From a virus: a stretch of DNA of 20,973 nt. The notes beneath the pieces are model-generated. The model did no database searches. It was not told the origin of the DNA and saw only the letters and a list, made by a program, of their open reading frames with translations. Made by a program: the position numbers and the translations under genes. The stretch is from IMG/VR virus record IMGVR_UViG_3300017763_005647, positions 1-20,973 of that record, one strand, 5' to 3'. Below, piece after piece: positions 12,325 to 19,467 of the stretch (position 1 is its first letter; every line of letters begins with the position of its first letter).

Positions 12325-13566
12325 TTATTGAGTGATAACACAACGACAATCATCATCTACAAGTCTCCGTCCACATGTAAAGAGCCAAGTTCCCTCTCTA
12401 CCACCTAACACATATTTCCAGTTACATCCTGGTAATTGAATTGGTGAGGAGAAATCCATTCCGCTACAATGAAATCTTTGGTTTGTAGTATTATGTCCCC
12501 ATCCCCACGCTGTACCATCATTTCTAATTGCAACAACATGACGACAACCAGAATCAACATATATCCAACACCCTGGAACTTGAACTGGTGAGGATTTGTT
12601 AGACGTACAATTTATACCTAACCGTCCATGATTATTATGTCCCCATGCCCAGAGAGTATTATCATTTTTAATTCCATACATCGCTTGTTGACCTTGACCA
12701 CCATCTGTTACATGTATCCAGGTTCCTGGAAGTGTTATGGGGGAGGAATAATTACTAGTATTATTATTACCTAATTGTCCATGGTTATTATGTCCCCAAA
12801 CCCAGTGACTTCCGTCAGTTTTCTTTCCAACTACTGGATATCCACCTTTAATGAAACACCAAGATCCACCAACTTGTACTGGTGAGGAATAGTAAGTAGT
12901 GTTATGAACTCCCAATTCTCCATGAGCACTATACCCAAATGAGTAAGCACAGTTACCAGCTCTAATTGCAAAATTTTGATGATAACCACCGTGAGCTTTT
13001 ATCCAATTAGTTTGAGTGCCAACTTGCAGCTTACAACTGTAAGATTGGTTTGTGTATGTACATCCTGGATGCACACACAATTGACAACCCGAAGAACACC
13101 ATAATCCTGCTTGACCATGGTTTCCATACCCCCATGTCCATAGTGTGCCATCACATTTAACTCCAATTCCGGATTGATGACCTAATGCTACATCGCACCA
13201 ATCCCCTGGAATTTGTGATGGTGATGATCTATGCCAACCACCTCTCTGCTCCATCCCAAGTTTATTATGACTATTTCCACCCCATGCCCAGAATGTTCCA
13301 TCAGATTTTTTTACAACTATTGCACAAACAGAACTATTCTTACCAGATCGATGTCGCCAGTCATTACCCTCTGCAGATGGTTGTGGATAACCTACATTAT
13401 CAGGGCATGTAGAACACCTACCAAATTGTCCATGATTACCTTTACCCATGCGATACATCTGCTCTTCATCAGAGTCTGTTGCACCATAACTCCAACAATC
13501 AGCAGCTAATCTATGATAAGCATCATCTAGAGTAAAAGTTCCTTTTTTTTGCTTAGAAACTGGCAT
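12325..13566 (-). CDS. RCC1-repeat seven-bladed propeller protein B
   Basis: 413 residues with the same plan as propeller A: an N-terminal segment KQKKGTFTLDDAYHRLAAD, then seven RCC1 repeats. Repeats 5 and 6 are the most regular (WVWGHNNHGQLG, WAWGHNNHGRLG). Repeat 3 has a longer loop with five cysteines (LWCSSGCQLCVHPGC...SYSC). I count 21 cysteines, about 5 percent. Repeat 1 and repeat 7 are degenerate, as expected where a propeller closes. After the last blade a short tail (RRLVDDDCRCVITQ) remains. A ribosome site (AAGG) lies upstream of ATG 13564-13566. Likely a virion surface or receptor-binding protein. It shares a 39-bp identical segment with propeller C. Confidence 0.85.
   Translation of the reverse strand: MPVSKQKKGTFTLDDAYHRLAADCWSYGATDSDEEQMYRMGKGNHGQFGRCSTCPDNVGYPQPSAEGNDWRHRSGKNSSVCAIVVKKSDGTFWAWGGNSHNKLGMEQRGGWHRSSPSQIPGDWCDVALGHQSGIGVKCDGTLWTWGYGNHGQAGLWCSSGCQLCVHPGCTYTNQSYSCKLQVGTQTNWIKAHGGYHQNFAIRAGNCAYSFGYSAHGELGVHNTTYYSSPVQVGGSWCFIKGGYPVVGKKTDGSHWVWGHNNHGQLGNNNTSNYSSPITLPGTWIHVTDGGQGQQAMYGIKNDNTLWAWGHNNHGRLGINCTSNKSSPVQVPGCWIYVDSGCRHVVAIRNDGTAWGWGHNTTNQRFHCSGMDFSSPIQLPGCNWKYVLGGREGTWLFTCGRRLVDDDCRCVITQ
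12766..12804 (-). repeat. 39-bp identical repeat, copy in propeller B
   Basis: Identical base for base to 15100-15138. It encodes WVWGHNNHGQLGN in blade 5 of protein B and in blade 3 of protein C. The two genes are otherwise clearly diverged, so the perfect match suggests recent recombination or gene conversion between propeller genes. Confidence 0.85.
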
Positions 13567-13586
13567 ATTTTTTTACCTTATTAAAA

Positions 13587-14336
13587 TTAAGTGCTAGCTA
13601 CACCGACTGGATTTTTATCTAAGTGGTCCATCCACCTATATCTAAGTTCTAGGTTTGGTGAATAATATCTAACCACTTCGGGAGTTCCTACATCACCGGG
13701 AGGTATACCATTTTCAGCGGTTGACACTCTACTTTCAATTAAGGTTTCTTCTTTTTCTTCCCATACTTGATGAGATGTCCAAGGATCATCTTGATCTAGA
13801 GTAAACGATTTAACTCTATCTGACAATTTTCCTCTGAGACCAGATATACTACTATCAATATCTCTAAATTCACCATACTTTCTAATAATTTTTTCACAAA
13901 GTTGTGCAACAGTAACTCCTCTTTTTTCTGCTTCTTTTGTTAAAGCAGAAGAAGCAACACCAGTGTCAGTAAATGTAACTGCTTCATTGTACTTTTGAAC
14001 TCCTGCAGTAGTTGCAGTTTCATGATAAGAAGAAAGTTGTGTATCTCTTAAAATCTTTTCTTCTTCATATAAGACTTCAATCGTATCTTTTTTTAGAAAT
14101 TCAATTTTTTGTGTTAATTCTGCAGTATATTCTTCTAATGTCAATTCATATATGTTATTATTTGGATCTGCAACAAAATCATCGGATGCATGACCATAAT
14201 ACCAATTACATTCAAAATCAACACAAAGATTTGTCAATCCAGGGATATCAGGAATACGTGCTCCTGCACTTGTTGCCTGTAACAGTGTGGAAACACCGGT
14301 TGTATCATCAACTGGATAAAACTTTACGTACTTCAT
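13587..14336 (-). CDS. Orphan structural-type protein between two propeller genes
   Basis: 249 residues, not recognised. It starts with a beta-rich domain (MKYVKFYPVDDTTGVS; NLCVDFECNWYYGHASDDF) to about residue 65. A long charged helical region follows, likely coiled coil, from about residue 68 to 100 (LTLEEYTAELTQKIEFLKKDTIEVLYEEE), then mixed alpha/beta. The end (RYYSPNLELRYRWMDHLDKNPVGVAST) is aromatic. There is no signal peptide or enzyme motif. Its place between propellers B and C, and its own late-promoter motif plus AAAGGAA ribosome site, suggest a fibre-assembly chaperone or an adaptor that joins the propellers to the tail. That is inference from context only. Confidence 0.7.
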   Translation of the reverse strand: MKYVKFYPVDDTTGVSTLLQATSAGARIPDIPGLTNLCVDFECNWYYGHASDDFVADPNNNIYELTLEEYTAELTQKIEFLKKDTIEVLYEEEKILRDTQLSSYHETATTAGVQKYNEAVTFTDTGVASSALTKEAEKRGVTVAQLCEKIIRKYGEFRDIDSSISGLRGKLSDRVKSFTLDQDDPWTSHQVWEEKEETLIESRVSTAENGIPPGDVGTPEVVRYYSPNLELRYRWMDHLDKNPVGVAST

Positions 14337-14359
14337 GCCATCTTCGTTCCTTTACTAGT

Positions 14360-14367
14360 TATTTATT
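14360..14367 (-). promoter_or_regulatory. T4-type late promoter motif (AATAAATA)
   Basis: AATAAATA on the minus strand, 7 of 8 to the late consensus, in the 37-nt gap before the orphan structural-type gene. The predicted start near 14354 leaves a leader of about 18 nt that still contains the ribosome site AAAGGAA, which is a good architecture for a late promoter. Confidence 0.5.
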
Positions 14368-14373
14368 AAAAAA

Positions 14374-15558
14374 TTAACAGCATACTATTGCATAGCTACT
14401 ATCACCAAATGCACTTATTTCAGTCCAACAAGTTAGTGCTCCAATGATATAAGGTGATGATCTAGGCGTAATACAACCTACACCCATTTGCCCATCAGCA
14501 TTATTTCCATGACCCCATATTCTATTCTCACAATCTTTAAGCAGTGTATGGTTTGCACCAGTAGCAACTGATACCCAACGTCTAGTTCCAGGAATTATAG
14601 TTGGAGAAGATCTGTGGCAACAGCAGTTTACGTGGTTACCCAATTGACCAAGACGGTTAGAACCCCAACCATATGCATCACACTCATTATTAATAGCCAT
14701 TGAATGCTCTCTTCCAGCACTTATATCAACCCAGTTAAATCCCTGGATTTGTACTGGTGATGATCTATGAGTTGTTGATCCTGAATCACGACATGCTCCA
14801 AGTTGTCCGAATGTATTACTTCCCCATGACCAAAGAGTTCCATCTCTCTTTGTTGCAAGAACATGTTCTCCACCACTATCAAAAGCATACCAATTGTTTC
14901 CTGGAATTTGTACTGGTGATGATCTATCAATTATATTATTTCGACCCAATTGTCCGTAACAATTAATACCCCAAGCCCACATTTGCCCATTGCAGACTTT
15001 TAAAGCATAAGAACTTTGATGCCCTGCGGTTACACAATCCCAATTACATGCTGTACCAACCTGAATTGGGGTAGATTTATCATCCTTAAGAGGATCTTGA
15101 TTACCTAATTGTCCATGGTTATTATGTCCCCAAACCCACAAAGTTCCATCGGTTTTAACTCCCAATGTATGATATCCACCAGCTGCAACTCCTTTCCAAC
15201 ACCCTGGAACTTGAACTGGTGAACACCTAGGAGTTGCTGTATCATCTCCCAATTGTCCATGATTATTTTTACCCCATGTCCATAAAGTGGAATCAGATTT
15301 GATTGCTGCAGCATGAAAATCTCCTCCAGCAATTCTCACCCACTGACTAGATGGTATTTGTACTGGAGAAGATCTTCTTATAGTAGTACCATCGCCAACT
15401 TGTCCGTCACTATTTTGACCCCAACCATACAAGCAACCTGGAACATCTTGAAGATATTCGTTTCCCCATGTGCCAGTACATAACTGACCCATGGCATCTT
15501 CCAGACTCCAAGAACCTTTATCTTGATATGATTTTAAACAATCATTTCTGATATCCAT
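14374..15558 (-). CDS. RCC1-repeat seven-bladed propeller protein C
   Basis: 394 residues, the most regular of the three. The N-terminal segment YQDKGSWSLEDAMGQL matches those of A and B. Seven repeats follow, each close to 50 residues, for example WTWGKNNHGQLGDDT...RCSPVQVPGCW...KTDGTLW. I count 19 cysteines (4.8 percent), including NCCCHRSSP in blade 6 and a terminal Cys-Cys. The loop before SSPVQ differs in every blade while the frame is fixed. Start ATG 15556-15558 behind a G-run ribosome site. It sits directly downstream of the fibre genes, which supports a virion role. Bacterial proteins of this type are annotated as alpha-tubulin suppressor-like, a label that says nothing about function here. 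Confidence 0.87.
   Translation of the reverse strand: MDIRNDCLKSYQDKGSWSLEDAMGQLCTGTWGNEYLQDVPGCLYGWGQNSDGQVGDGTTIRRSSPVQIPSSQWVRIAGGDFHAAAIKSDSTLWTWGKNNHGQLGDDTATPRCSPVQVPGCWKGVAAGGYHTLGVKTDGTLWVWGHNNHGQLGNQDPLKDDKSTPIQVGTACNWDCVTAGHQSSYALKVCNGQMWAWGINCYGQLGRNNIIDRSSPVQIPGNNWYAFDSGGEHVLATKRDGTLWSWGSNTFGQLGACRDSGSTTHRSSPVQIQGFNWVDISAGREHSMAINNECDAYGWGSNRLGQLGNHVNCCCHRSSPTIIPGTRRWVSVATGANHTLLKDCENRIWGHGNNADGQMGVGCITPRSSPYIIGALTCWTEISAFGDSSYAIVCC
15100..15138 (-). repeat. 39-bp identical repeat, copy in propeller C
   Basis: The partner of 12766-12804, about 2.3 kb away and in the same orientation. Recombination between the copies would swap blades between proteins B and C and delete the gene between them if it occurred within one molecule. 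Confidence 0.85.
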
Positions 15559-15592
15559 TTAATGATGCCCCCCTAAATTATGTTTAATGATA

Positions 15593-16702
15593 TCAAACAG
15601 TTTTTCCAGCAATCATTGCATGGAGTCTGCCACCAACATTTGCAGTTACTCTAACTTTATAAGTGTTTTGAATAAATTTTGGTGCTTCCAAAATTTCAAC
15701 CGTAGCATCTGCAGGAATAACTAATTCATAAACATAGTATCCTGATACAGCACCTGCACTATTAGTCCAAACAACTGTTGCTTTTACGTCAGATACTCCC
15801 TCAACGTTTGAAAGAAGAATACTTTCAACTACACTATCTGCTGATGCACTATACAAATCTGTTGTGTTTGTATCACTTAATGCTATACCTTGTCCAAAAT
15901 ATTTTGCCTCAGTTGTTGATTGATAAGTAATAGTTGCTTGAAGAATACTACCAACATCAGAAAGAAATCGTATTGCGTTACTAGGATGTATTACCTTTGG
16001 TTTTTTAAGAAGTTCAATAGTAAGACCTGGATCAAGTGGTATTGTTTTTGCTAAACTTATAGCCGAATAATTAGTTCCGTTTATGTCTACACTTAAATTC
16101 CCAGAATTGGTTGCGTGAGTATTTGTAACTTGTATTGAATGAACAATATACTTAATCCCTGCCGTATTTGGAGCAGTATATCCAGCAGCATTGGATGTAC
16201 TAACAGTATATCCAACAGCACCATTAACTGAGGAGTTGAAGAGTCCTAATCCAGATCCTGATCCACCGCCACCACCTCCGCCACCAGAAATGGTAACATT
16301 AGTGATGCCAGTAATTCTACCGTTAGCATCAACAACAATTTGAGCAGAATTTGATGCATCACCATAAGTAGCAGCAGAAGCACCAGTTAATCCAGTCAAT
16401 GAAGAACCAGATCCACTGAACGAAGTAGCAGTTACATTACCAGTTCCAGTAATATCATTACCATTAAGATCTAAGTCACCACCAAGTTGTGGTGTTGTGT
16501 CTTCAACAACGTTGTTGATTCCACCGCCGCCGCCACCGCCGCTAGATGTAGTTCCATCTGCCATCAGATACTGTGACGATGTACCACCACTCTTAACAAA
16601 TGTAGTTGCAGTAACTACTCCAGTAACTGAAACGCCATCAGGAAAGGATGGTGCTGATCCTCCAGCACGACTAGTAATACTATCAACTTTAAGTGTGGAC
16701 AT
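15593..16702 (-). CDS. Tail-fibre-like protein with two poly-glycine linkers
   Basis: 369 residues. The N-terminus (MSTLKVDSITSRAGGSAPSF) is the usual start of cyanophage fibre proteins. Seven glycines at 55-61 and eight near 140-147 act as linkers. Between them is the module PQLGGDLDLNGNDITGTGNVTATSFSGSGSSLTGL, found in many marine phage fibres. After the second linker comes a beta-rich globular domain of about 220 residues, which appears to be two related halves (IELLKKPKVIHPSNAIRFLSDVGS and VEILEAPKFIQNTYKVRVTANVGG), a likely internal duplication. Start ATG 16700-16702 with AAGGAAG at 16711-16717 and a perfect late promoter at 16724-16731. Probable trimeric receptor-binding or structural fibre. 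Confidence 0.85.
   Translation of the reverse strand: MSTLKVDSITSRAGGSAPSFPDGVSVTGVVTATTFVKSGGTSSQYLMADGTTSSGGGGGGGINNVVEDTTPQLGGDLDLNGNDITGTGNVTATSFSGSGSSLTGLTGASAATYGDASNSAQIVVDANGRITGITNVTISGGGGGGGGSGSGLGLFNSSVNGAVGYTVSTSNAAGYTAPNTAGIKYIVHSIQVTNTHATNSGNLSVDINGTNYSAISLAKTIPLDPGLTIELLKKPKVIHPSNAIRFLSDVGSILQATITYQSTTEAKYFGQGIALSDTNTTDLYSASADSVVESILLSNVEGVSDVKATVVWTNSAGAVSGYYVYELVIPADATVEILEAPKFIQNTYKVRVTANVGGRLHAMIAGKTV
16281..16436 (-). repeat. Fibre-module DNA repeat, copy 1
   Basis: An imperfect direct repeat of about 156 bp, matching 17000-17155 at a constant offset of 719 bp. It includes perfect 20-bp blocks at both ends (16281-16300 and 16383-16402). It encodes ATSFxGSGSSLTGLTGAS..TYG...AQI.VDAN..I..ITNVTISGG in two neighbouring fibre genes. 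Confidence 0.8.
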
Positions 16703-16723
16703 TTTTTCGACTTCCTTTTTTGT

Positions 16724-16731
16724 TATTTATA
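16724..16731 (-). promoter_or_regulatory. Perfect T4 late promoter (TATAAATA)
   Basis: An exact match to the T4 late consensus on the minus strand, preceded by C. The predicted start near 16718 gives a leader of about 18 nt that contains the ribosome site AAGGAAG before ATG 16702. This is the clearest late promoter in the window and marks the fibre genes as late, virion-type genes. Confidence 0.75.
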
Positions 16732-16743
16732 GTTAAAATTTAG

Positions 16744-17307
16744 TTAGAAAATATTAAGAATATTCATTCGTAATTCAGTTCCATCAGCTATTTGAAGAAC
16801 TGCACTACTACCAACAATAATCTCATCTAATTTGGTATATGCAATATTATTAGATCCCGAATCAGATTGAACAACTACAGTTGTACTATTAGGAATAGTA
16901 AATGATATTGGTGTTTTGTATATAACACTCAATATAGAAGTAGCATCACTAGATAATGCTGTTCCTATTCCTTCTGTAGTACTTCCTCCTCCTCCACCAC
17001 CACCAGAAATGGTAACATTGGTGATAGAACTTATTTTATTATTAGCATCGACCGTAATTTGTGCAACTTCAGTAGCACTTCCGTAAGTTCCTGAGGATGC
17101 TCCAGTTAATCCAGTCAATGAGGAACCAGATCCATCAAATGACGTTGCGGTAACAACACCAGCAGAAATTGTAACCGCAGTTCCTACTTTTACAGTACCT
17201 GCACTCACTGTGGATGCAGTTGCTATTCCAGTACTGTTGATGTTAATAACATTGGTAATATCTCTGTTGTTATTAACAACAGAAGTACCATTGACTTTTA
17301 AAGCCAT
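16744..17307 (-). CDS. Short tail-fibre-like protein
   Basis: 187 residues. The N-terminal half has the start MALKVNGTSVVNNNRDITNV, then the ATSFDGSGSSLTGLTGAS module and a seven-glycine linker after ITNVTIS, shared with the neighbouring 369-residue fibre. The C-terminal part is a small domain of about 70 residues (TALSSDATSILSVIYKTPISF...VVVQSDSGSNNIAYTKLDEI) that ends hydrophobic (LNIF). So it has the same stem as its neighbour with a much smaller head, as if by head-domain replacement. The gap 17308-17353 contains a weak late-promoter-like CCTAAATA at 17343-17350. Confidence 0.82.
   Translation of the reverse strand: MALKVNGTSVVNNNRDITNVININSTGIATASTVSAGTVKVGTAVTISAGVVTATSFDGSGSSLTGLTGASSGTYGSATEVAQITVDANNKISSITNVTISGGGGGGGSTTEGIGTALSSDATSILSVIYKTPISFTIPNSTTVVVQSDSGSNNIAYTKLDEIIVGSSAVLQIADGTELRMNILNIF
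17000..17155 (-). repeat. Fibre-module DNA repeat, copy 2
   Basis: The partner of 16281-16436, located in the 187-residue fibre gene. Divergence is mainly at third codon positions and in the middle part, while the glycine linker edge and the SLTGLTG segment are nearly identical in DNA. Confidence 0.8.
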
Positions 17308-17353
17308 TTTCGTACCCCCTAAGTACTAGGCATCCTCTTAATTATTTAGGTAT

Positions 17354-18865
17354 TTAAGAAAGTTTATTCAAAATAGTACTAAGAGTTTCTTTGATATTTT
17401 CATTTTCTACTTTAAGGTCATTAACTTGAGTATTCAGTTCTTTTACCGATTCAACTAAAACTCCAATTAAACCATTATAATTAACTTGTTTTGGATTTCC
17501 ATCTGTAACCAATTCTGGAAAAACTGCTTCAACTTCTTGAGCAATAACACCCAAAGATGGGGTTAATTTTTCTTTCCATGTAAATCGAACACCACGAATA
17601 GAAGAAATTAGTTCTACTGCATTTTCAATTGTAGAAATGTCAGTCTTTAAAGTAGCATCAGAAGTCGTGTTAAAATCTGCAGCACTTACTGTTTGGGATG
17701 CTTTAATATTTCCAGTAACATCCAGTGCTTCTGTAGGTGATTCATTACCAATTCCAAGTCTACCATTGGATCGATTAAAAACTGCAAATGCAGTCGATCC
17801 ATTTTTAATAGCAAAATCTGTTGCGGTATTTGAAAGTGTTAATCCAATACGATTTGCTGTTCCATCATATGATATAGAAACATCGTCACTATCACCAAAT
17901 CGTAATACATCACCATCGCCAAGATCAAGTGCTTCTCTTACATTTAAAACTTTAGTTGCGGTTAAAAGATTATCAACCGTAAGTTCAGTAAAGTGTCCGT
18001 GCGACCAACTATTACCAACAGTTCCAATAAATCCAGCACCACCAGTTGCTGGTTGAATAGCACTTATACTGAAAGTTTTACTTTCACTTAAATTAACAGT
18101 AGCAATACCAGAACTAATAACAGGAACACTGAAGTCGTCTGAATAATTAAATGTTCCGGCAGATCCAACTACTGTATTATCATTCTTAATCTGAATAGCA
18201 GAAAGACCTCCGCCGCCTCCGCCGCCTCCGCCTCCAGTAGCAGTAACAGTTACAGCACCACTTGTGCCAGTTATTTGAATTCCAGATCCGGCAACAAGTG
18301 ATGTAATAATGCCAGAAAGATTAACACCATTTCCGTTATTGAGAAGAAGTGTTCCAGAAGTTGCTGGAAGTTTTATAGTTGGATTACCACTAAAAGCACC
18401 ATGATCTGGTGCTTGAAGTCTCGCATAATGAGCATTGTTTGACTCACAATATAAATCAAGTCTACCAGAAGTTCCATCATCACTTTTGACAGAAACAATA
18501 TTTGTTGCTGTAACAATACCAGAAACATTTACAGAACCAGTATTAATATTTGAAGATGTATCATCAAGTAGTGCAGATGAAAGACTTGATTTAGTATTAC
18601 TGTCTATTGATGTTATATTTTTTAATTCTCTTGCCGAACTTATAACTTCCGTATTTCCCGCACCAGTTCCAATACTTACTGATGTTAAAATACCAACTGT
18701 GATATTACTAAGATCAGCCCTAGCTAACTCATATCCTCCAGTTTGAACGCCGTCATGAACTCTTAAAGAATTTGCACTCGTGTCTATAGAAAGTTCGCCA
18801 GAAGAACCCAAAAAGTTATTATTTTGGGTCTGCGTTCCCCTTCTAAACTGAACTATAGTTGGCAT
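17354..18865 (-). CDS. Tail fibre with S74 intramolecular chaperone
   Basis: 503 residues. The N-terminal 50 residues (MPTIVQFRRGTQTQNNNFLG, GELSIDTSANSLRVHDG) resemble the N-terminal domain of phage tropism determinants and other marine fibre proteins. A stem with SGI(V/I)TA-type repeats and a nine- to ten-residue poly-glycine linker follows. The region GGAGFIGTVGNSW...RFGDSDDVSISYDGTANRIGL...LGIGNESPTEALDVTGNI is the usual sheet before an S74 domain. The C-terminal 102 residues are the S74 chaperone: Ser402-Asp403 with Lys407 (S-x4-K dyad), then a coiled coil at the end (VESVKELNTQVNDLKVENENI). Self-cleavage before Ser402 would release the chaperone after trimer assembly. ATG 18863-18865 follows GAGGAAAA. 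Confidence 0.9.
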   Translation of the reverse strand: MPTIVQFRRGTQTQNNNFLGSSGELSIDTSANSLRVHDGVQTGGYELARADLSNITVGILTSVSIGTGAGNTEVISSARELKNITSIDSNTKSSLSSALLDDTSSNINTGSVNVSGIVTATNIVSVKSDDGTSGRLDLYCESNNAHYARLQAPDHGAFSGNPTIKLPATSGTLLLNNGNGVNLSGIITSLVAGSGIQITGTSGAVTVTATGGGGGGGGGGLSAIQIKNDNTVVGSAGTFNYSDDFSVPVISSGIATVNLSESKTFSISAIQPATGGAGFIGTVGNSWSHGHFTELTVDNLLTATKVLNVREALDLGDGDVLRFGDSDDVSISYDGTANRIGLTLSNTATDFAIKNGSTAFAVFNRSNGRLGIGNESPTEALDVTGNIKASQTVSAADFNTTSDATLKTDISTIENAVELISSIRGVRFTWKEKLTPSLGVIAQEVEAVFPELVTDGNPKQVNYNGLIGVLVESVKELNTQVNDLKVENENIKETLSTILNKLS

Positions 18866-18879
18866 TTTACGTTTTCCTC

Positions 18880-18887
18880 TATTTATC
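18880..18887 (-). promoter_or_regulatory. Late-promoter-like motif (GATAAATA), doubtful
   Basis: GATAAATA on the minus strand, 7 of 8 to the late consensus, abutting the TAG stop of the upstream gene. However, a normal start site near 18874 would cut off the GAGG ribosome site at 18876-18879. Either the start is closer than usual or this is a chance match. Confidence 0.25.
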
Positions 18888-19384
18888 TAGGTTAAAACCT
18901 GCAAATCAAAACTTGTGACTACATACTGTGGTTGCGTTAAACAATCAAAAGCATAAGATAATGCTACACCAAAAGCATCAGTTGTTACTGAGTTTAAATC
19001 TCCATAGTCACCAGTAGGAAATTCATCAACATCAACAGTTATTGTTGCAACACCTACACCGCTATTAATTGCAGTGATCCTCGGTCCTACTATATTTATC
19101 GTTGTAACAGCGGCACCGACTTGAGTACCTTCTTCCTGAATGAAGATTTCTCCGCCGCTGCCTGATGCGGAAACTCCTGTTAGTTGAGATCCATCACCAA
19201 AAAATCTTAATGCAGTGACAGTACCAATAAAATTTCCATCACCTGCAACATCTAACTTATATTCAGGAAATGTTACACCAATACCTACATTAAAAGTTCC
19301 TCCTGCACCAATAGCAATATTTTTATTACTATCATGAACAGATACTAACGAAGCGAATTGTGATATTTCCCGATTATTCGCCAT
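18887..19384 (-). CDS. Short tail-fibre-like protein
   Basis: 165 residues. It starts MANNREISQFASLVSVHDSNKNIAIG. The pattern VGIGVTFPEYKLDVAGDGNFIGTVTALRFFGDGSQLTGV is a classic phage-fibre stem module, a variant of the LGIG...LDV.G......A..F.GDGS.LTGV repeat. It ends in a beta-rich domain of about 75 residues (AVTTINIVGPRITAINSGVGVATITVDVDEF). No poly-glycine linker. It is smaller than its neighbours and could be a collar or hinge segment. A GATAAATA motif at 19460-19467 lies upstream, with a leader of about 70 nt. Confidence 0.82.
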   Translation of the reverse strand: MANNREISQFASLVSVHDSNKNIAIGAGGTFNVGIGVTFPEYKLDVAGDGNFIGTVTALRFFGDGSQLTGVSASGSGGEIFIQEEGTQVGAAVTTINIVGPRITAINSGVGVATITVDVDEFPTGDYGDLNSVTTDAFGVALSYAFDCLTQPQYVVTSFDLQVLT

Positions 19385-19459
19385 AGTTATAATACTTACA
19401 TATAGTATTTAGTAGTTTAATTATATGCAGATAAGAGATTTAAATTATCCAATCTTGAA

Positions 19460-19467
19460 TATTTATC
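19460..19467 (-). promoter_or_regulatory. T4-type late promoter motif (GATAAATA)
   Basis: GATAAATA on the minus strand, 7 of 8 to the late consensus, overlapping the TAA stop codon (19463-19465) of the upstream fibre gene. The predicted start near 19454 gives a leader of about 70 nt before ATG 19384, longer than for the other motifs. The gap 19385-19462 holds nothing else recognisable. Confidence 0.5.

Noticed and set aside
13185-13509. Plus-strand open frames opposite propeller B
   Set aside because: They are antisense shadows of a strongly supported gene, without ribosome sites or recognisable protein pattern. The same holds for other antisense frames, such as those at 504-713, 2292-2561, 14012-14377, 17637-18056 and 20073-20414.
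9177-15558. A diversity-generating retroelement acting on the propeller loops
   Set aside because: Some blade positions vary as Asn/Thr/Ser/Cys, as adenine mutagenesis would give, but there is no reverse transcriptase or template repeat in the window and the variable sites use codons (AGA, ACC) that do not follow the AAY pattern.
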